From the NCBI GenBank assembly GCA_964515555.1, contig CAZEVY010000017.1, forward strand, positions 1 to 64,000: a DNA stretch of 64,000 bases, given 5' to 3'. The DNA is from CAZEVY01 sp964515555 (lineage in GTDB: Bacteria; Acidobacteriota; Terriglobia; Bryobacterales; Bryobacteraceae). The position numbers and the translations under genes are program-made. Below, in pieces: positions 26,094 to 33,958 of the stretch. The number at the start of each line of letters is the position of its first letter. Within the stretch, counting starts at the first letter, position 1. Under the pieces are notes generated by a model that did no database searches, was not told the DNA's origin, and saw nothing but the letters and a program-made list of their open reading frames with translations.

Positions 26094-28145
26094 GTGACAT
26101 CCCGCTCCGCCGCCGCACGGTATGCTGGTTTCTTGAGGGAACCCCTTCGACTCGCCGTCGTCGGGTGCGGCGAAGTCACGCTCTACAAGCATCTCCCCGC
26201 GCTGAAAAGGCTGCCGGAATGGACCGTGGCGGCCGTCGCCGACCCCGATCCCGCCGCGCGGGAGGCCGCCTGCCGGCGATTCGCGATTCCTCGCGGCGCC
26301 GCCGGCGTCGAGGAGCTCCTGGCACTGCCCGAAATCGACGCCATCGCCGTCAGCGTTCCTCCATCGGCCCATCCGGCCGTCGCGATGGCGGCGTTGCGCG
26401 CCGGCAAGCACGTCTGGATCGACAAACCGCTCGCGCTCACCGCCGGCGAGTGCCGCCGGATCGCCGAGGAGGCGGAGCGGTCGGCGGGCCGCGTGCTGAT
26501 GGGGTTCCACATGCGATGGCATCCGCTGGTGCGCGAGGCGCGCCAGGCGATCCGCGGCGGCGCGCTGGGGGAGATCGAGTCGGTGCGGTCGGTGTGGAAC
26601 AGTCCCCGGGACGACGACGGCCTGCCGGAGTGGCGTTGGCGCCGCGAGTCGGGCGGTGGCGCGCTCATCGAGATCGGCGTCCATCACTTCGATCTCTGGA
26701 GATTCCTGCTCGACCGCGAGGTCGAGGAAGTGCGCGCGCTGTCGCGAGGCGGAAGCCGCGAAGACGAGTCGGCGGCGGTGCTGGCGCGTCTGGAGGGCGG
26801 CGTCGCCGCGACCCTCATGTTGAGCGAGCGATCGCCGCACCAGATCGAGATCGAAATCTGCGGCCGCCTGGGACGGCTGCGCGTCGACTGCCTGCGTTTC
26901 GAGGGCCTGGAACTGTCGACGCACCGCGACGTCCCGGGAGGCCCCGCCACGCGGCTGCGCGCGGCGGCGGGTTTCCTGCGATCGCTGCCGCGCGGCATCG
27001 GGGGGCTGCGGCACGGCGGCGACTATCGCGAGTCGTATCGTGCGGCCTGGGCGCACTTCGCGCGCGTAATTCGCGGCGGCGAGCAGCCCGGCGCCACTCT
27101 CGAGGACGGTCTGCGCGCGACCGGGATCGCGCTGGCCGCCGCCGGCGCCTCCGGCGACGCGACGGGGGGAAACCCGGCTCCGGCGGAGGACTCCCGCGGC
27201 CATACGCCTGGGCGGGCGCCCGAGCCGGCCCCGCAACACGCCCTGGAGTTTTCCGTCGTGGTTCCGACCTATGACCGTCCGGCGCGCCTGCCGGGTCTGC
27301 TGGCGGCGCTGCGCGCGCAGCGATTCCCGAAGGAACGCTTCGAGGTCGTGATCGTCGACGACGGCGGCGCCTCGCCGCTGGATACGGTCGTCGAACCCTA
27401 CCGCAAGGACCTCTCGATTTCCCTGATCCGGGCGGCCCACGGCGGTTGCGCTTCGGCGCGGCAGCAGGGCGCTCTCTGCGCGCGCGGACACCACCTGGCG
27501 TTCACCGACGACGACTGCCTTCCGGCCCCGGACTGGCTGGCCCAGCTCGACCGGGCGCGGCGCCGGCATCCGGGAATGGCGCTCGGCGGCGGGGTGGCGT
27601 GCTCGCTGCCGGAGAATCCATTCTCGGTGGCGTCGCACATGGTCGTCGAGCTCTTCACGGCCGCGCAGGGCGCGCGATACTTTCCGACCATGAACCTGAC
27701 GCTGCCGGCCGGCGCCTTCCACGACGCCGGCGGCATGGACGCGGGCTGGGCGAACGCCGGCGGCGAGGACCGGGACCTGTGCCGGCGCTGGATCGAATCG
27801 GGACGCCAGATGATCGCGGCGCCGGAAGCGGTGGTTTCGCACGGGCACCCGCTCTCGCTTCGGACGTTCTGGCTGCAGCACTTTCGCTACGGCCGGGGCG
27901 CGGCCCTGATGCGCCGGGCCCATCCGCGAGAGCCCTTCGAGCACTGGCGCTTCTACCTCGGACTGCTTGCCGCGCCGTTCCGGCGAATGCCGTGGCGATC
28001 GGCGGCTCCGGTCGCCGCGCTGGCCGCCCTGAGCCAGGCGGCCAATCTTTGCGGCTACGCCATCGAGCGCCTGCGTCCGCGACCCGGCCCGGAGATGCGA
28101 CCCGCGCCGCGGCCCGGTCCCGGGCGGCCGGTTCGCGACGGGTAA
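26094..28145 (+). CDS. Fusion of a Gfo/Idh/MocA oxidoreductase and a GT2 glycosyltransferase
   Basis: One open frame (683 residues, GTG start) encodes two enzymes. Residues 15-345 are an NAD(P)-dependent Gfo/Idh/MocA oxidoreductase: RLAVVGCGEVTLYKHLPAL, WIDKPLALT, MGFHMRWHPL, GVHHFDLWRFLL. A proline/glycine-rich linker (about 350-385) leads to a GT2 domain (about 387-600): FSVVVPTYDRPARLPGLL, VIVDDGG, AFTDDDCLPAPDWL (DXD-like), GGEDRDLCRRW. A hydrophobic C-terminal stretch may touch the membrane. The fusion implies coupled sugar oxidation/epimerisation and transfer. A GMC oxidoreductase starts 4 bases after its stop. Confidence 0.88.
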   Translation: MTSRSAAARYAGFLREPLRLAVVGCGEVTLYKHLPALKRLPEWTVAAVADPDPAAREAACRRFAIPRGAAGVEELLALPEIDAIAVSVPPSAHPAVAMAALRAGKHVWIDKPLALTAGECRRIAEEAERSAGRVLMGFHMRWHPLVREARQAIRGGALGEIESVRSVWNSPRDDDGLPEWRWRRESGGGALIEIGVHHFDLWRFLLDREVEEVRALSRGGSREDESAAVLARLEGGVAATLMLSERSPHQIEIEICGRLGRLRVDCLRFEGLELSTHRDVPGGPATRLRAAAGFLRSLPRGIGGLRHGGDYRESYRAAWAHFARVIRGGEQPGATLEDGLRATGIALAAAGASGDATGGNPAPAEDSRGHTPGRAPEPAPQHALEFSVVVPTYDRPARLPGLLAALRAQRFPKERFEVVIVDDGGASPLDTVVEPYRKDLSISLIRAAHGGCASARQQGALCARGHHLAFTDDDCLPAPDWLAQLDRARRRHPGMALGGGVACSLPENPFSVASHMVVELFTAAQGARYFPTMNLTLPAGAFHDAGGMDAGWANAGGEDRDLCRRWIESGRQMIAAPEAVVSHGHPLSLRTFWLQHFRYGRGAALMRRAHPREPFEHWRFYLGLLAAPFRRMPWRSAAPVAALAALSQAANLCGYAIERLRPRPGPEMRPAPRPGPGRPVRDG

Positions 28146-28149
28146 CGCG

Positions 28150-29706
28150 GTGGCCTCCGGGGCCGGCTCGTGGGACTACGTGGTGGTGGGCGGCGGAACG
28201 GCCGGCTGCGTGATCGCCCGGCGGCTGTGCGAGCGAGGCGCGAGCGTGCTGGTGCTGGAAGCGGGCGGCCGCTATCCGCGGTGGCTGCTGGGCGCCCCGC
28301 TGGCGAGTCTGCGCATCAAGGACCGCTTCTCGTGGCGATACCTTACCGCTCCGCAGGCGGGCCTGGGGGGACGCCGCGTCTCGCTGCCGATGGGCCGGGT
28401 GCTGGGCGGCAGCTCGTCGATCAACGCCATGATGTACTGCCGCGGCGCGCCCGGCGACTACGACCGCTGGGCGGCGCTCGGCGGCGCCGGCTGGTCCTTC
28501 GCGGAGATACTGCCGTATTTCCTGCGGGCCGAGAACTGGACGCGCGGGGAATCGCCCGGGAGAGGCCGCGACGGGCCGCTGACGGTCTCCGGCCCGCGAT
28601 TTCTCGCGCCGTTCTCGCGCGCCTTTGTCGAGGCCTGCCGGGAGTCGGGCATTCCGCCGCGCGAGGACTTCAATGACGGACGGCTGGAAGGATGCGGCTT
28701 CTTCGACGTCACCCAGAGGCAAGGAGAGCGCGTCTCGACGGCCCGCCAGTACCTGGGCGGCGCCCCTGGCGCCGACGTGGTCACGCGCGCGCTGACGACC
28801 CGCATTCTGTTCGACGGCCCGCGCGCCACCGGCGTTGAGTACCGGCGCGGGCGCGAGATCCGGCGGGCGTTTGCGGAACGCGAGGTCATCCTGGCCGCCG
28901 GGGCCATCGGCTCGCCGCAGTTGCTCCTGCTTTCGGGCATCGGGCCCGCCGGCGATCTGCGCGCGCTCGGGATCGAGACGCGGCTCGATCTGCCCGGAGT
29001 CGGCGGGAACCTCCAGGATCACGTTCGCCTGCCGGTGCTCTTTGAAAGCGCGCGCGTCCCGCCGGGCGCCCGGCGTTACTGGATTCCCGCCGCATTGCGT
29101 TATGCGATGGACCGCGGCGGCGTGATGGCGTCCAACTGCTGCGAAGCGGGCGCCTTCGTGCGCTCCTCGCCCGGAGAGGCCGAACCGGACCTCCAGATCG
29201 TGACGCACTTTCAGTCGTCGCTGCGCCGGCGCGCGGTCGACATTCAGGTGTGCCTGCTCGAATCGGAGAGCCGCGGGCATGTGACGCTGGAGTCGCCCGA
29301 CCCGGCGCGGCCGCCGCGGATCGACCCCGGCTACCTGTCCTCGGAGACCGACATCGTGCGGTTGTTGGGCGGGGTGGCTCTGGCGCGGCGCCTGGCGCGT
29401 GCGAAGGCTCTGGCCGATTTCGGCCTCGGCCGCGAGCTGGCGCCCGGCTCACAGGCTCAGGCGGAGGGCGATCTGACCGCCTATGTGAGAAGCGCCGTCG
29501 AGACCTGTTATCACCCGGCCGGGACCTGCCGGATGGGCGTGGATGCCATGGCGGTCGTCGACCCGCGGCTGCGCGTGCACGGATACGAGGGGCTGCGCGT
29601 CGCCGACGCCTCGGTGATGCCGGCGCCGATTCGCGGGAACACGCTGGCGCCGGTGGTGATGATCGCCGAAAAGGCGGCCGATCTGATTCTGCCAGGTACC
29701 AGCTAG
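28150..29706 (+). CDS. GMC family FAD-dependent oxidoreductase
   Basis: This 518-residue protein starts at GTG, 4 bases after the fusion gene. The FAD-binding fold is clear (YVVVGGGTAGCVIARRL, VLVLEAG). GMC signatures follow: GRVLGGSSSINAMMYCRG, AAGAIGSPQLLLLSGIGP, LPGVGGNLQDH, and the C-terminal catalytic region with His (CYHPAGTCRMG) and Asn (RGNTLAPVVMIAEK). Such enzymes oxidise alcohols, choline or sugars. With the upstream oxidoreductase-glycosyltransferase it forms a two-gene operon. It converges with the esterase gene, overlapping by 4 bases. Substrate unknown. Confidence 0.93.
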   Translation: MASGAGSWDYVVVGGGTAGCVIARRLCERGASVLVLEAGGRYPRWLLGAPLASLRIKDRFSWRYLTAPQAGLGGRRVSLPMGRVLGGSSSINAMMYCRGAPGDYDRWAALGGAGWSFAEILPYFLRAENWTRGESPGRGRDGPLTVSGPRFLAPFSRAFVEACRESGIPPREDFNDGRLEGCGFFDVTQRQGERVSTARQYLGGAPGADVVTRALTTRILFDGPRATGVEYRRGREIRRAFAEREVILAAGAIGSPQLLLLSGIGPAGDLRALGIETRLDLPGVGGNLQDHVRLPVLFESARVPPGARRYWIPAALRYAMDRGGVMASNCCEAGAFVRSSPGEAEPDLQIVTHFQSSLRRRAVDIQVCLLESESRGHVTLESPDPARPPRIDPGYLSSETDIVRLLGGVALARRLARAKALADFGLGRELAPGSQAQAEGDLTAYVRSAVETCYHPAGTCRMGVDAMAVVDPRLRVHGYEGLRVADASVMPAPIRGNTLAPVVMIAEKAADLILPGTS

Positions 29707-30587
29707 CGATCCGAGGCCGCCGGCTTGAGCAGCGTGCGCTCGAACCACGCGGTCATCTCCGACATGGCGCGCGTGGCGTCGCCGCCCCGGAAGCCGTGCG
29801 CGGCGCCCTCGATGATCACGAGCTTCGACGCGACCTTGCTCTTCTGAAGCGCGTCGTACATGATCTGGCTGGCGCTGACAGGCACCAGCGGATCCTTGTC
29901 GCCGTGGATCAACAGAGTCGGCGGGTCGTCGGGCGTCACGTGGACGAGCGGCGAATAGTCGGCGCCCTTCTCCTTCTCGAAGTTGAGGGCCGGGAAGCGG
30001 TCGAGCACGCTGCCGTCCTTGGCGGGATTCAGGCCGCGCGCCAGCGGCCGCAGGTCGACCGGCGGGAAGTAGGCCACCACCGAGGCCACGCGGCTGGAGG
30101 CGCGCAGGAACTCCTCGGAGGCGCCGGGGTCCCCGCTGTCGGAGGCCGTCCCCAGCATGAGCGAGAGATGGCCGCCGGCGCTGCCGCCGTGGACGCCGAG
30201 GCGCTCCGGGTCGAGTCCCCATTTCGCGGCGTTGTGGCGCACGAATCGGACCGCCCGCCGCACGTCGGCGACGATCTCCGGGATCAGATACTTCGGGCTG
30301 CTGCCGTGGCGCACGGCGATCACCGTGAAGCCCTTGTCGAGCAGCGGGGTGAATCGCGCCGCCATCTGTTGCGGCGGCGTCCAGGCGGAGATCCAGCCGC
30401 CGCTGACCATGAACAGGACGGCCGCGCCGTTGGCGCCGGTCTTCGGCTTGAGAACGTCGAAGGTCATCGCCAGGCCGTCCTTGTGTCCGTAGACGACGTC
30501 GGGGACGATCTCGACCTCGGCGGCCGTGCCGGTGGCCGCCAGGATCGCGGCGGCTAAGACGGCCAGTGTGCGTGCCACGTGGAACAT
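29703..30587 (-). CDS. Secreted alpha/beta hydrolase (esterase/lipase type)
   Basis: The 294-residue protein has a signal peptide (about 1-22, ending ATGTAAE). The alpha/beta-hydrolase elements are an oxyanion stretch in FMVSGGWIS, the nucleophile elbow GVHGGSAGGHL, an Asp in LLIHGDKDPLVP, and the His in GAAHGFRGGD. It resembles the carboxylesterase/acyl-aminoacyl-peptidase-like group often found in Acidobacteria. Its substrate is probably an ester in the periplasm or outside. Upstream of its start lies the 30588-31096 intergenic region with the tandem small-RNA-like elements. Confidence 0.9.
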   Translation of the reverse strand: MFHVARTLAVLAAAILAATGTAAEVEIVPDVVYGHKDGLAMTFDVLKPKTGANGAAVLFMVSGGWISAWTPPQQMAARFTPLLDKGFTVIAVRHGSSPKYLIPEIVADVRRAVRFVRHNAAKWGLDPERLGVHGGSAGGHLSLMLGTASDSGDPGASEEFLRASSRVASVVAYFPPVDLRPLARGLNPAKDGSVLDRFPALNFEKEKGADYSPLVHVTPDDPPTLLIHGDKDPLVPVSASQIMYDALQKSKVASKLVIIEGAAHGFRGGDATRAMSEMTAWFERTLLKPAASDR

Positions 30588-30650
30588 TCCTCAGTTCTAT
30601 CACGAGCGGCGCTGCTGGCAAAGGGGAAATCGAGCGCCCCGTCGCGCTTC

Positions 30651-30699
30651 AAAAAAATGTAGACAGGGGCTTGCAATTCCAAAAATCATATAGTAGGAT
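30651..30699 (+). promoter_or_regulatory. Promoter of RNA element copy 1 (A7 tract, -35, -10)
   Basis: An A7 tract (30651-30657) lies 13 bases before a -35-like TTGCAA (30671-30676). A 17-base spacer leads to a -10-like TAGGAT (30694-30699). The same three parts recur at matching spacing before copy 2, while the bases between them have diverged. That points to a maintained sigma-70-type promoter with an UP-like element. Confidence 0.62.
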
Positions 30700-30705
30700 A
30701 GAAAG

Positions 30706-30802
30706 TAAGCCGGGGAGGCAACTCCCACCAAAGCGAGACTAACCTCACTTAAGACCCCTGAAGCATTCCTCCCCGGCACCCCTCAAAGTCTTCAGTGGTC
30801 AG
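30706..30802 (+). ncRNA. Structured small RNA candidate, copy 1
   Basis: The predicted transcript begins about 7 bases after the -10. The 10-base arm GCCGGGGAGG (30709-30718) is perfectly complementary to CCTCCCCGGC (30768-30777). A local hairpin GGGAG-GCAA-CTCCC (30713-30726) would compete with that stem. A second hairpin, GACCCCTGAAG (30753-30763) with CTTCAGTGGTC (30790-30800), has one mismatch and holds the C-rich 3' arm in its loop. No reading frame of note exists. The element is repeated 188-189 bases downstream. I do not recognise it as a known RNA family. Confidence 0.6.
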
Positions 30803-30822
30803 TTTTCAGTTATCAGTTCTCA
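30792..30822 (+). repeat. Short heptamer array (TCAGnnn) after RNA copy 1
   Basis: Four consecutive units read TCAGTGG, TCAGTTT, TCAGTTA, TCAGTTC. The first supplies the 3' strand of the second hairpin of RNA copy 1. The same degenerate heptamer appears at 30983-30996, 31075-31095, 32029-32137 and 36738-36960. Confidence 0.7.
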
Positions 30823-30838
30823 ATGTTGGTCCGCTCCC

Positions 30839-30888
30839 AAAAAAAGTAGCGCGCCCCTATTGCAATCCCGAAATCCATAGCCTATACT
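30839..30888 (+). promoter_or_regulatory. Promoter of RNA element copy 2 (A7 tract, -35, -10)
   Basis: An A7 tract (30839-30845), 14 bases, then TTGCAA (30860-30865), a 17-base spacer and TATACT (30883-30888). This is closer to the sigma-70 consensus than copy 1. Spacing is conserved between the copies despite spacer divergence. Confidence 0.66.
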
Positions 30889-30893
30889 GAAAG

Positions 30894-30991
30894 TAAGCCG
30901 GGGAGGCAACTCCCACCAAAGCGAGACTAACCTCACTTTAAAGACCCCTGAAGCATTTCCTCCCCGGCACCTAAAAGGGTCTTCAGCGGTC
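30894..30991 (+). ncRNA. Structured small RNA candidate, copy 2
   Basis: This copy repeats copy 1 almost base for base from GAAAGTAAGCC to CTCCCCGGCAC; differences are small insertions in the unpaired linkers. The closing stem is GCCGGGGAGG (30897-30906) with CCTCCCCGGC (30959-30968). The competing GCAA tetraloop hairpin is retained. The downstream hairpin is GACCCCTGAAG (30943-30953) with CTTCAGCGGTC (30981-30991), again with one mismatch at the same position. The C-rich CCTCCCC could pair with Shine-Dalgarno sequences if exposed. Function unknown. Confidence 0.62.
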
Positions 30992-31095
30992 AGTCTGTTA
31001 CCAGAAGTCAAATCGAGGGCCATCGTGTCGCTCCCGGCAAGACTCACGAACCTGGGGGCGCACACTGCGGCCAGCTGACGACTGATAACTGATTT
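30983..31095. repeat. Degenerate inverted heptamer repeat element (copy A)
   Basis: TCAGCGG/TCAGTCT on the left (30983-30996) faces CTGACGA/CTGATAA/CTGATTT on the right (31075-31095). Between them, GTGTCGCTCCCGGCAAGAC (about 31025-31043) resembles the core of the better preserved copies at 32059-32080 and 36756-36774. The match is partial, so membership in the family is tentative. Confidence 0.45.
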
Positions 31096-31096
31096 G

Positions 31097-31990
31097 CTAG
31101 CTTCCCGGCGTCCGCGAGGCCTGGACTTTGGGCTGCGAGAGGTACCCGGCGATGCGGTCCTGCTTCACTTCGTTAATCACCAGCTCGTAAGGCTGCCGGT
31201 ACTTCATCACGTAGAACTGGAGCGGCTCGTTGATGGTGCGGTCCTTCTTCTCGACTCGCTTGTCGTCGGCCACCAGCTCGATGGTAAAGCGGTTGCGCTT
31301 GTGGTCGGTCTTCTTCAACTGGATCAGGATGTCGGCGACCTTCTGGGGCGCCTTGGTCTTGGCGAGGTTGAACTCGACGTAGTTGCGGTCGCCGAGCGCT
31401 TTGAGCGCTCCCAGCTCCCGGGAGTTGGTGGCGATCAGGCCGCTCTGCTCGCCCAGGTCGCCCTGGACGCGCTTGAGCGCGGCGGCCAGCTTGTCGGCCT
31501 CGGACTTGTTCTTGGCGACCTCGGAGCGCACCGCCGAAACGTCGCTGGAGACTTCGCCGATCTTGGAGGTCGCCGCCGTGGCCACCTGCTGGACCTGCTG
31601 CGAGAGCTCTTCCTTGGTCTGCTGCTGCTGCTTGGCCAGCCGCGACTGCTCGTCGGCCAGCTTCTTTTCGAGCGCGCCGATCTGCTCGACGGCCTCGACC
31701 TTGGCCTGGCCGGCGGCCATGGAGGCCTGGCGGCGGGCCTTTTCCAGCTCCTCGCGGATGGAGTCGAGATGGCGCCGGTTGGTCTGCGTGGTGACCGAGG
31801 AGGTCTCGCGCAGGTTGGACATCTCGGTGAGCAGGCTCTCGCGCATCTTGGAAACCTCGGTGCGCACCTGGTCGAGCTGCCAGAACAGGTAGACGTTGGC
31901 GGCCAGCAGCGCGATGACCACGCCGAACAGGATCGGAATCTTCAGGCCGGAACCGCTCTCGGCGGGATAGGTGATCGTCGGCTCACTCAC
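31097..31990 (-). CDS. Membrane-anchored coiled-coil protein
   Basis: The 297-residue protein has one membrane helix near the N-terminus (about 16-38, LKIPILFGVVIALLAANVYL). A long coiled coil follows (about 40-200), rich in Glu, Lys, Gln and Ala and including the EKKLADEQSRLAKQQQQ stretch. The small C-terminal domain (about 205-290) is beta-rich and predicted to be periplasmic (NYVEFNLAKTKAPQKVADI, RTINEPLQFYVMKYRQPYEL). I do not recognise a named family; it resembles uncharacterised acidobacterial envelope proteins. It is separated from the S24 gene by the heptamer repeat at 32029-32137. Confidence 0.78.
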   Translation of the reverse strand: MSEPTITYPAESGSGLKIPILFGVVIALLAANVYLFWQLDQVRTEVSKMRESLLTEMSNLRETSSVTTQTNRRHLDSIREELEKARRQASMAAGQAKVEAVEQIGALEKKLADEQSRLAKQQQQTKEELSQQVQQVATAATSKIGEVSSDVSAVRSEVAKNKSEADKLAAALKRVQGDLGEQSGLIATNSRELGALKALGDRNYVEFNLAKTKAPQKVADILIQLKKTDHKRNRFTIELVADDKRVEKKDRTINEPLQFYVMKYRQPYELVINEVKQDRIAGYLSQPKVQASRTPGS

Positions 31991-32028
31991 GGTGGACCTC
32001 CAGGGTGATGCTGGTATCAGTGTAACAC

Positions 32029-32137
32029 CAGCTATGAGCTTTCAGCGATGAGCGATCAGCTTTGCCGAGAGTACATCATCGCCGGAGCTGACCGCTGACC
32101 GCTGATCGCTGATCGCTGATCGCTGATCGCTGACAGC
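32029..32137. repeat. Inverted heptamer repeat with conserved core (copy B)
   Basis: Left arm units of the TCAGCGA type (32040-32060) and right arm units of the CTGATCG type (32087-32137, at least six near-perfect GATCGCT heptamers) flank a core. Read on the minus strand, that core (32080-32059) contains GATGTACTCTCGGCAAAGC. The same core, with one base changed, occurs on the plus strand at 36756-36774. It fills the gap between two same-strand genes. Confidence 0.75.
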
Positions 32138-32916
32138 TATTCAATAACCGTCACGAACTCCGCCAGCACCCGGCAGCCGTCACCCTCCCGCAGCTCGATG
32201 GGCTCGAACTCCGGGTTCAGCGGCTCCAGCCGGATCCAGTCGTGCTCCCACGACCCGCCGGCGCCCGGGCGCTTGGCGCTCTGGTAGCGCTTGACGGTGT
32301 AACGCGCTCCGCCCGCCTCCGCCTCCGAGAGATTCTCGACCAGCAGCAGCTTCCCCTGGCGCGAGCCGATCACCGGGGCCCGGAAAACGCACAGGCTGCC
32401 GTCGGGAATCCGCGGCTCCATCGACCGTCCCGTGACGCGCCCGGCAAACATGGATTCGTTGAGGCGCAGATCCGGCGGGGCTTCGATCCAGTCGGCGGCC
32501 TCCACCTGCTGTCCCTCGCCGAACTTTCCGGCCGCCGCCCGCAGCGAGTAGAGCGGCAAGTGCGTCCGGAACGGCAGCACCTTCGCCGGCACGTGCTCGC
32601 GGTACAGCCGGCTCAGCGTGGCGTCGAAATCGGCGATCTCCACGGCGCGCCGCTCGCCGACGCGCAGCACGTTCGAGAAGGTGTCCTCCATCCAGCCCAG
32701 CACGCGCTCCGCCCCCGATTCGGCGATCCGCCGCTTCAGGTCGCTCTCCAGCTCCGAGAGCACCTCGGCGTCGTCCGCGCCGGCGATGTGCTCCCAGTCG
32801 CGCCGCAGCCGCGGCTCGCCGCGCCGGGCTTCGGGATCGTAAAGAAATACGCCCGCCGGCGCCGGAGCGCGCTCGGGCAGGGCGGCCTCGAGCAGCGCGA
32901 ACTGGCCTTGGTGCAT
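32137..32916 (-). CDS. S24 (LexA/UmuD-type) peptidase with a non-HTH N-terminal domain
   Basis: The C-terminal half (about 120-259) is an S24 serine-lysine peptidase fold: LPLYSLRAAAGKFGEG, GRSMEPRIPDGSLCVFR with Ser at about 165, and YTVKRYQS with Lys at about 209 as the general base. LexA and CI proteins carry a helix-turn-helix before this domain. Here residues 1-110 do not look like one; they read as an acidic alpha/beta region (FLYDPEARRGEPRLRRDWEH, SDLKRRIAESGAERVLG) that weakly recalls DUF3037-like domains. It starts 10 bases after the VWFA gene end on the same strand. Possible stress sensor or self-cleaving regulator; function unproven. Confidence 0.82.
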   Translation of the reverse strand: MHQGQFALLEAALPERAPAPAGVFLYDPEARRGEPRLRRDWEHIAGADDAEVLSELESDLKRRIAESGAERVLGWMEDTFSNVLRVGERRAVEIADFDATLSRLYREHVPAKVLPFRTHLPLYSLRAAAGKFGEGQQVEAADWIEAPPDLRLNESMFAGRVTGRSMEPRIPDGSLCVFRAPVIGSRQGKLLLVENLSEAEAGGARYTVKRYQSAKRPGAGGSWEHDWIRLEPLNPEFEPIELREGDGCRVLAEFVTVIE

Positions 32917-32926
32917 GCTTCGCCCC

Positions 32927-33958
32927 TCAGGGATTGTTCGGGTAGTAATACTCCCGGTGGCGGACCTTCACGTTCGGCAGCGCCACCTCCACGCGCAGCT
33001 GCCGCATCACGTTGCGCGTGTCGTCGGCGTCGGGGATGTAGCGCATGATGTACTGCGTGGTGACCTCGCCGGCCACGTCGGTGATGGCGCGGAACATTCC
33101 CTGCGCGATCTCCGAGGCGTAGCCCCCGGTGCCGACCTTGAGCGCGTAATTGCCCTCGTCGGAGGGCGTCGAGAGATACCCGGAGACGTCTTTGTAGAGC
33201 TTCTGCTGCGGGTACACCACCCGCCCGCCCGTGGTCTCGCACAGCCTCACCAGGTTCTTGTCGCCCTCGCTGGTGAAGCCGAAGCCGGTGGTCGACACGC
33301 CGTAGATGGCCGCCTGGTAGCGGATGGCCAGCTCCAGGACTTCGTCGAGCGACTTCTTGCTGGCGGTGTCGTTCCCGTCGCCGACGATCACGATGATGCG
33401 CCGCGGCTCGATGGGCTCGCCGCGCACCAGCTCGCGCCGCGTCAGCGCCATGTAGATGGCGTCGTAGAGCGCCGCGCCGCCGCCGGGCTTGAGCTTGCGG
33501 ACCTTCTCGAGCATCTTCTCGGGATCGTGATTGGTGTTGACGGCCAGCTCGGCGTCGTTGGCGTAGGTGATCAGGTAGCCCGAATACTTTTTATCGCCCG
33601 GGACCAGCGTGTTGATCAGCTCGCTGGTGGCCTCCTGGTAGAACTTCCAGTGCAGGCGGTTGGAGTTGCTCATGTCGAGCAGGAAGCCGACCACCATCGG
33701 CTGGCTCTGCTCGCGGTTGAAGTAGATGATCTTCTGCTCGCGCCCGTCCTCGAAGATGCGGAAGTCGGTGCGCTCCAGGTCGGAGACGAAGCGCCCCTTG
33801 ACGTCGGTGACCGTCACCGGGACGATCACCTCGTTGACCGCGACCTTGATGCTGGTCTGCGCGGCCAGCAGGCCGGCGGCGGCGATTCCCAGCGCGCAGC
33901 GCCGCGTTATGGAAACGTGGCGCGCCGGATCACGGTAGAGGATCGTGCGCGGCGACAT
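32927..33958 (-). CDS. Secreted VWFA-domain protein (acidobacterial type)
   Basis: This 343-residue protein has a basic N-terminus and a signal segment (about 18-34, with RRCALGIAAAGLLAAQ). A short beta domain follows (about 40-80, VIVPVTVTDVKGRFVSDLER, FRIFEDGREQKI), the usual opening of the VWFA-related acidobacterial family. The von Willebrand A domain (about 90-260) has a degenerate metal site (FLLDMSNSN in place of DxSxS) and VIVGDGNDTASKKS. Such proteins are numerous in Acidobacteria and are presumed to bind extracellular or envelope partners. Confidence 0.88.
   Translation of the reverse strand: MSPRTILYRDPARHVSITRRCALGIAAAGLLAAQTSIKVAVNEVIVPVTVTDVKGRFVSDLERTDFRIFEDGREQKIIYFNREQSQPMVVGFLLDMSNSNRLHWKFYQEATSELINTLVPGDKKYSGYLITYANDAELAVNTNHDPEKMLEKVRKLKPGGGAALYDAIYMALTRRELVRGEPIEPRRIIVIVGDGNDTASKKSLDEVLELAIRYQAAIYGVSTTGFGFTSEGDKNLVRLCETTGGRVVYPQQKLYKDVSGYLSTPSDEGNYALKVGTGGYASEIAQGMFRAITDVAGEVTTQYIMRYIPDADDTRNVMRQLRVEVALPNVKVRHREYYYPNNP

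Noticed and set aside
24015..27944. A 1309-residue minus-strand frame
   Set aside because: It is antisense to the Gfo/Idh-GT2 fusion and out of frame over glgP. It shows no domains, while the genes on the other frames are clear families.
30588..31096. 6S RNA or a cobalamin-type riboswitch in the tandem RNA elements
   Set aside because: The elements are too short for 6S RNA and lack its bubble layout. No B12 box or other known aptamer motif is present; the only clear B12 box is at 61117-61132.
32087..32137. The heptamer array as a CRISPR repeat
   Set aside because: Units are 7 bases, contiguous and without unique spacers, and there is no cas gene nearby.
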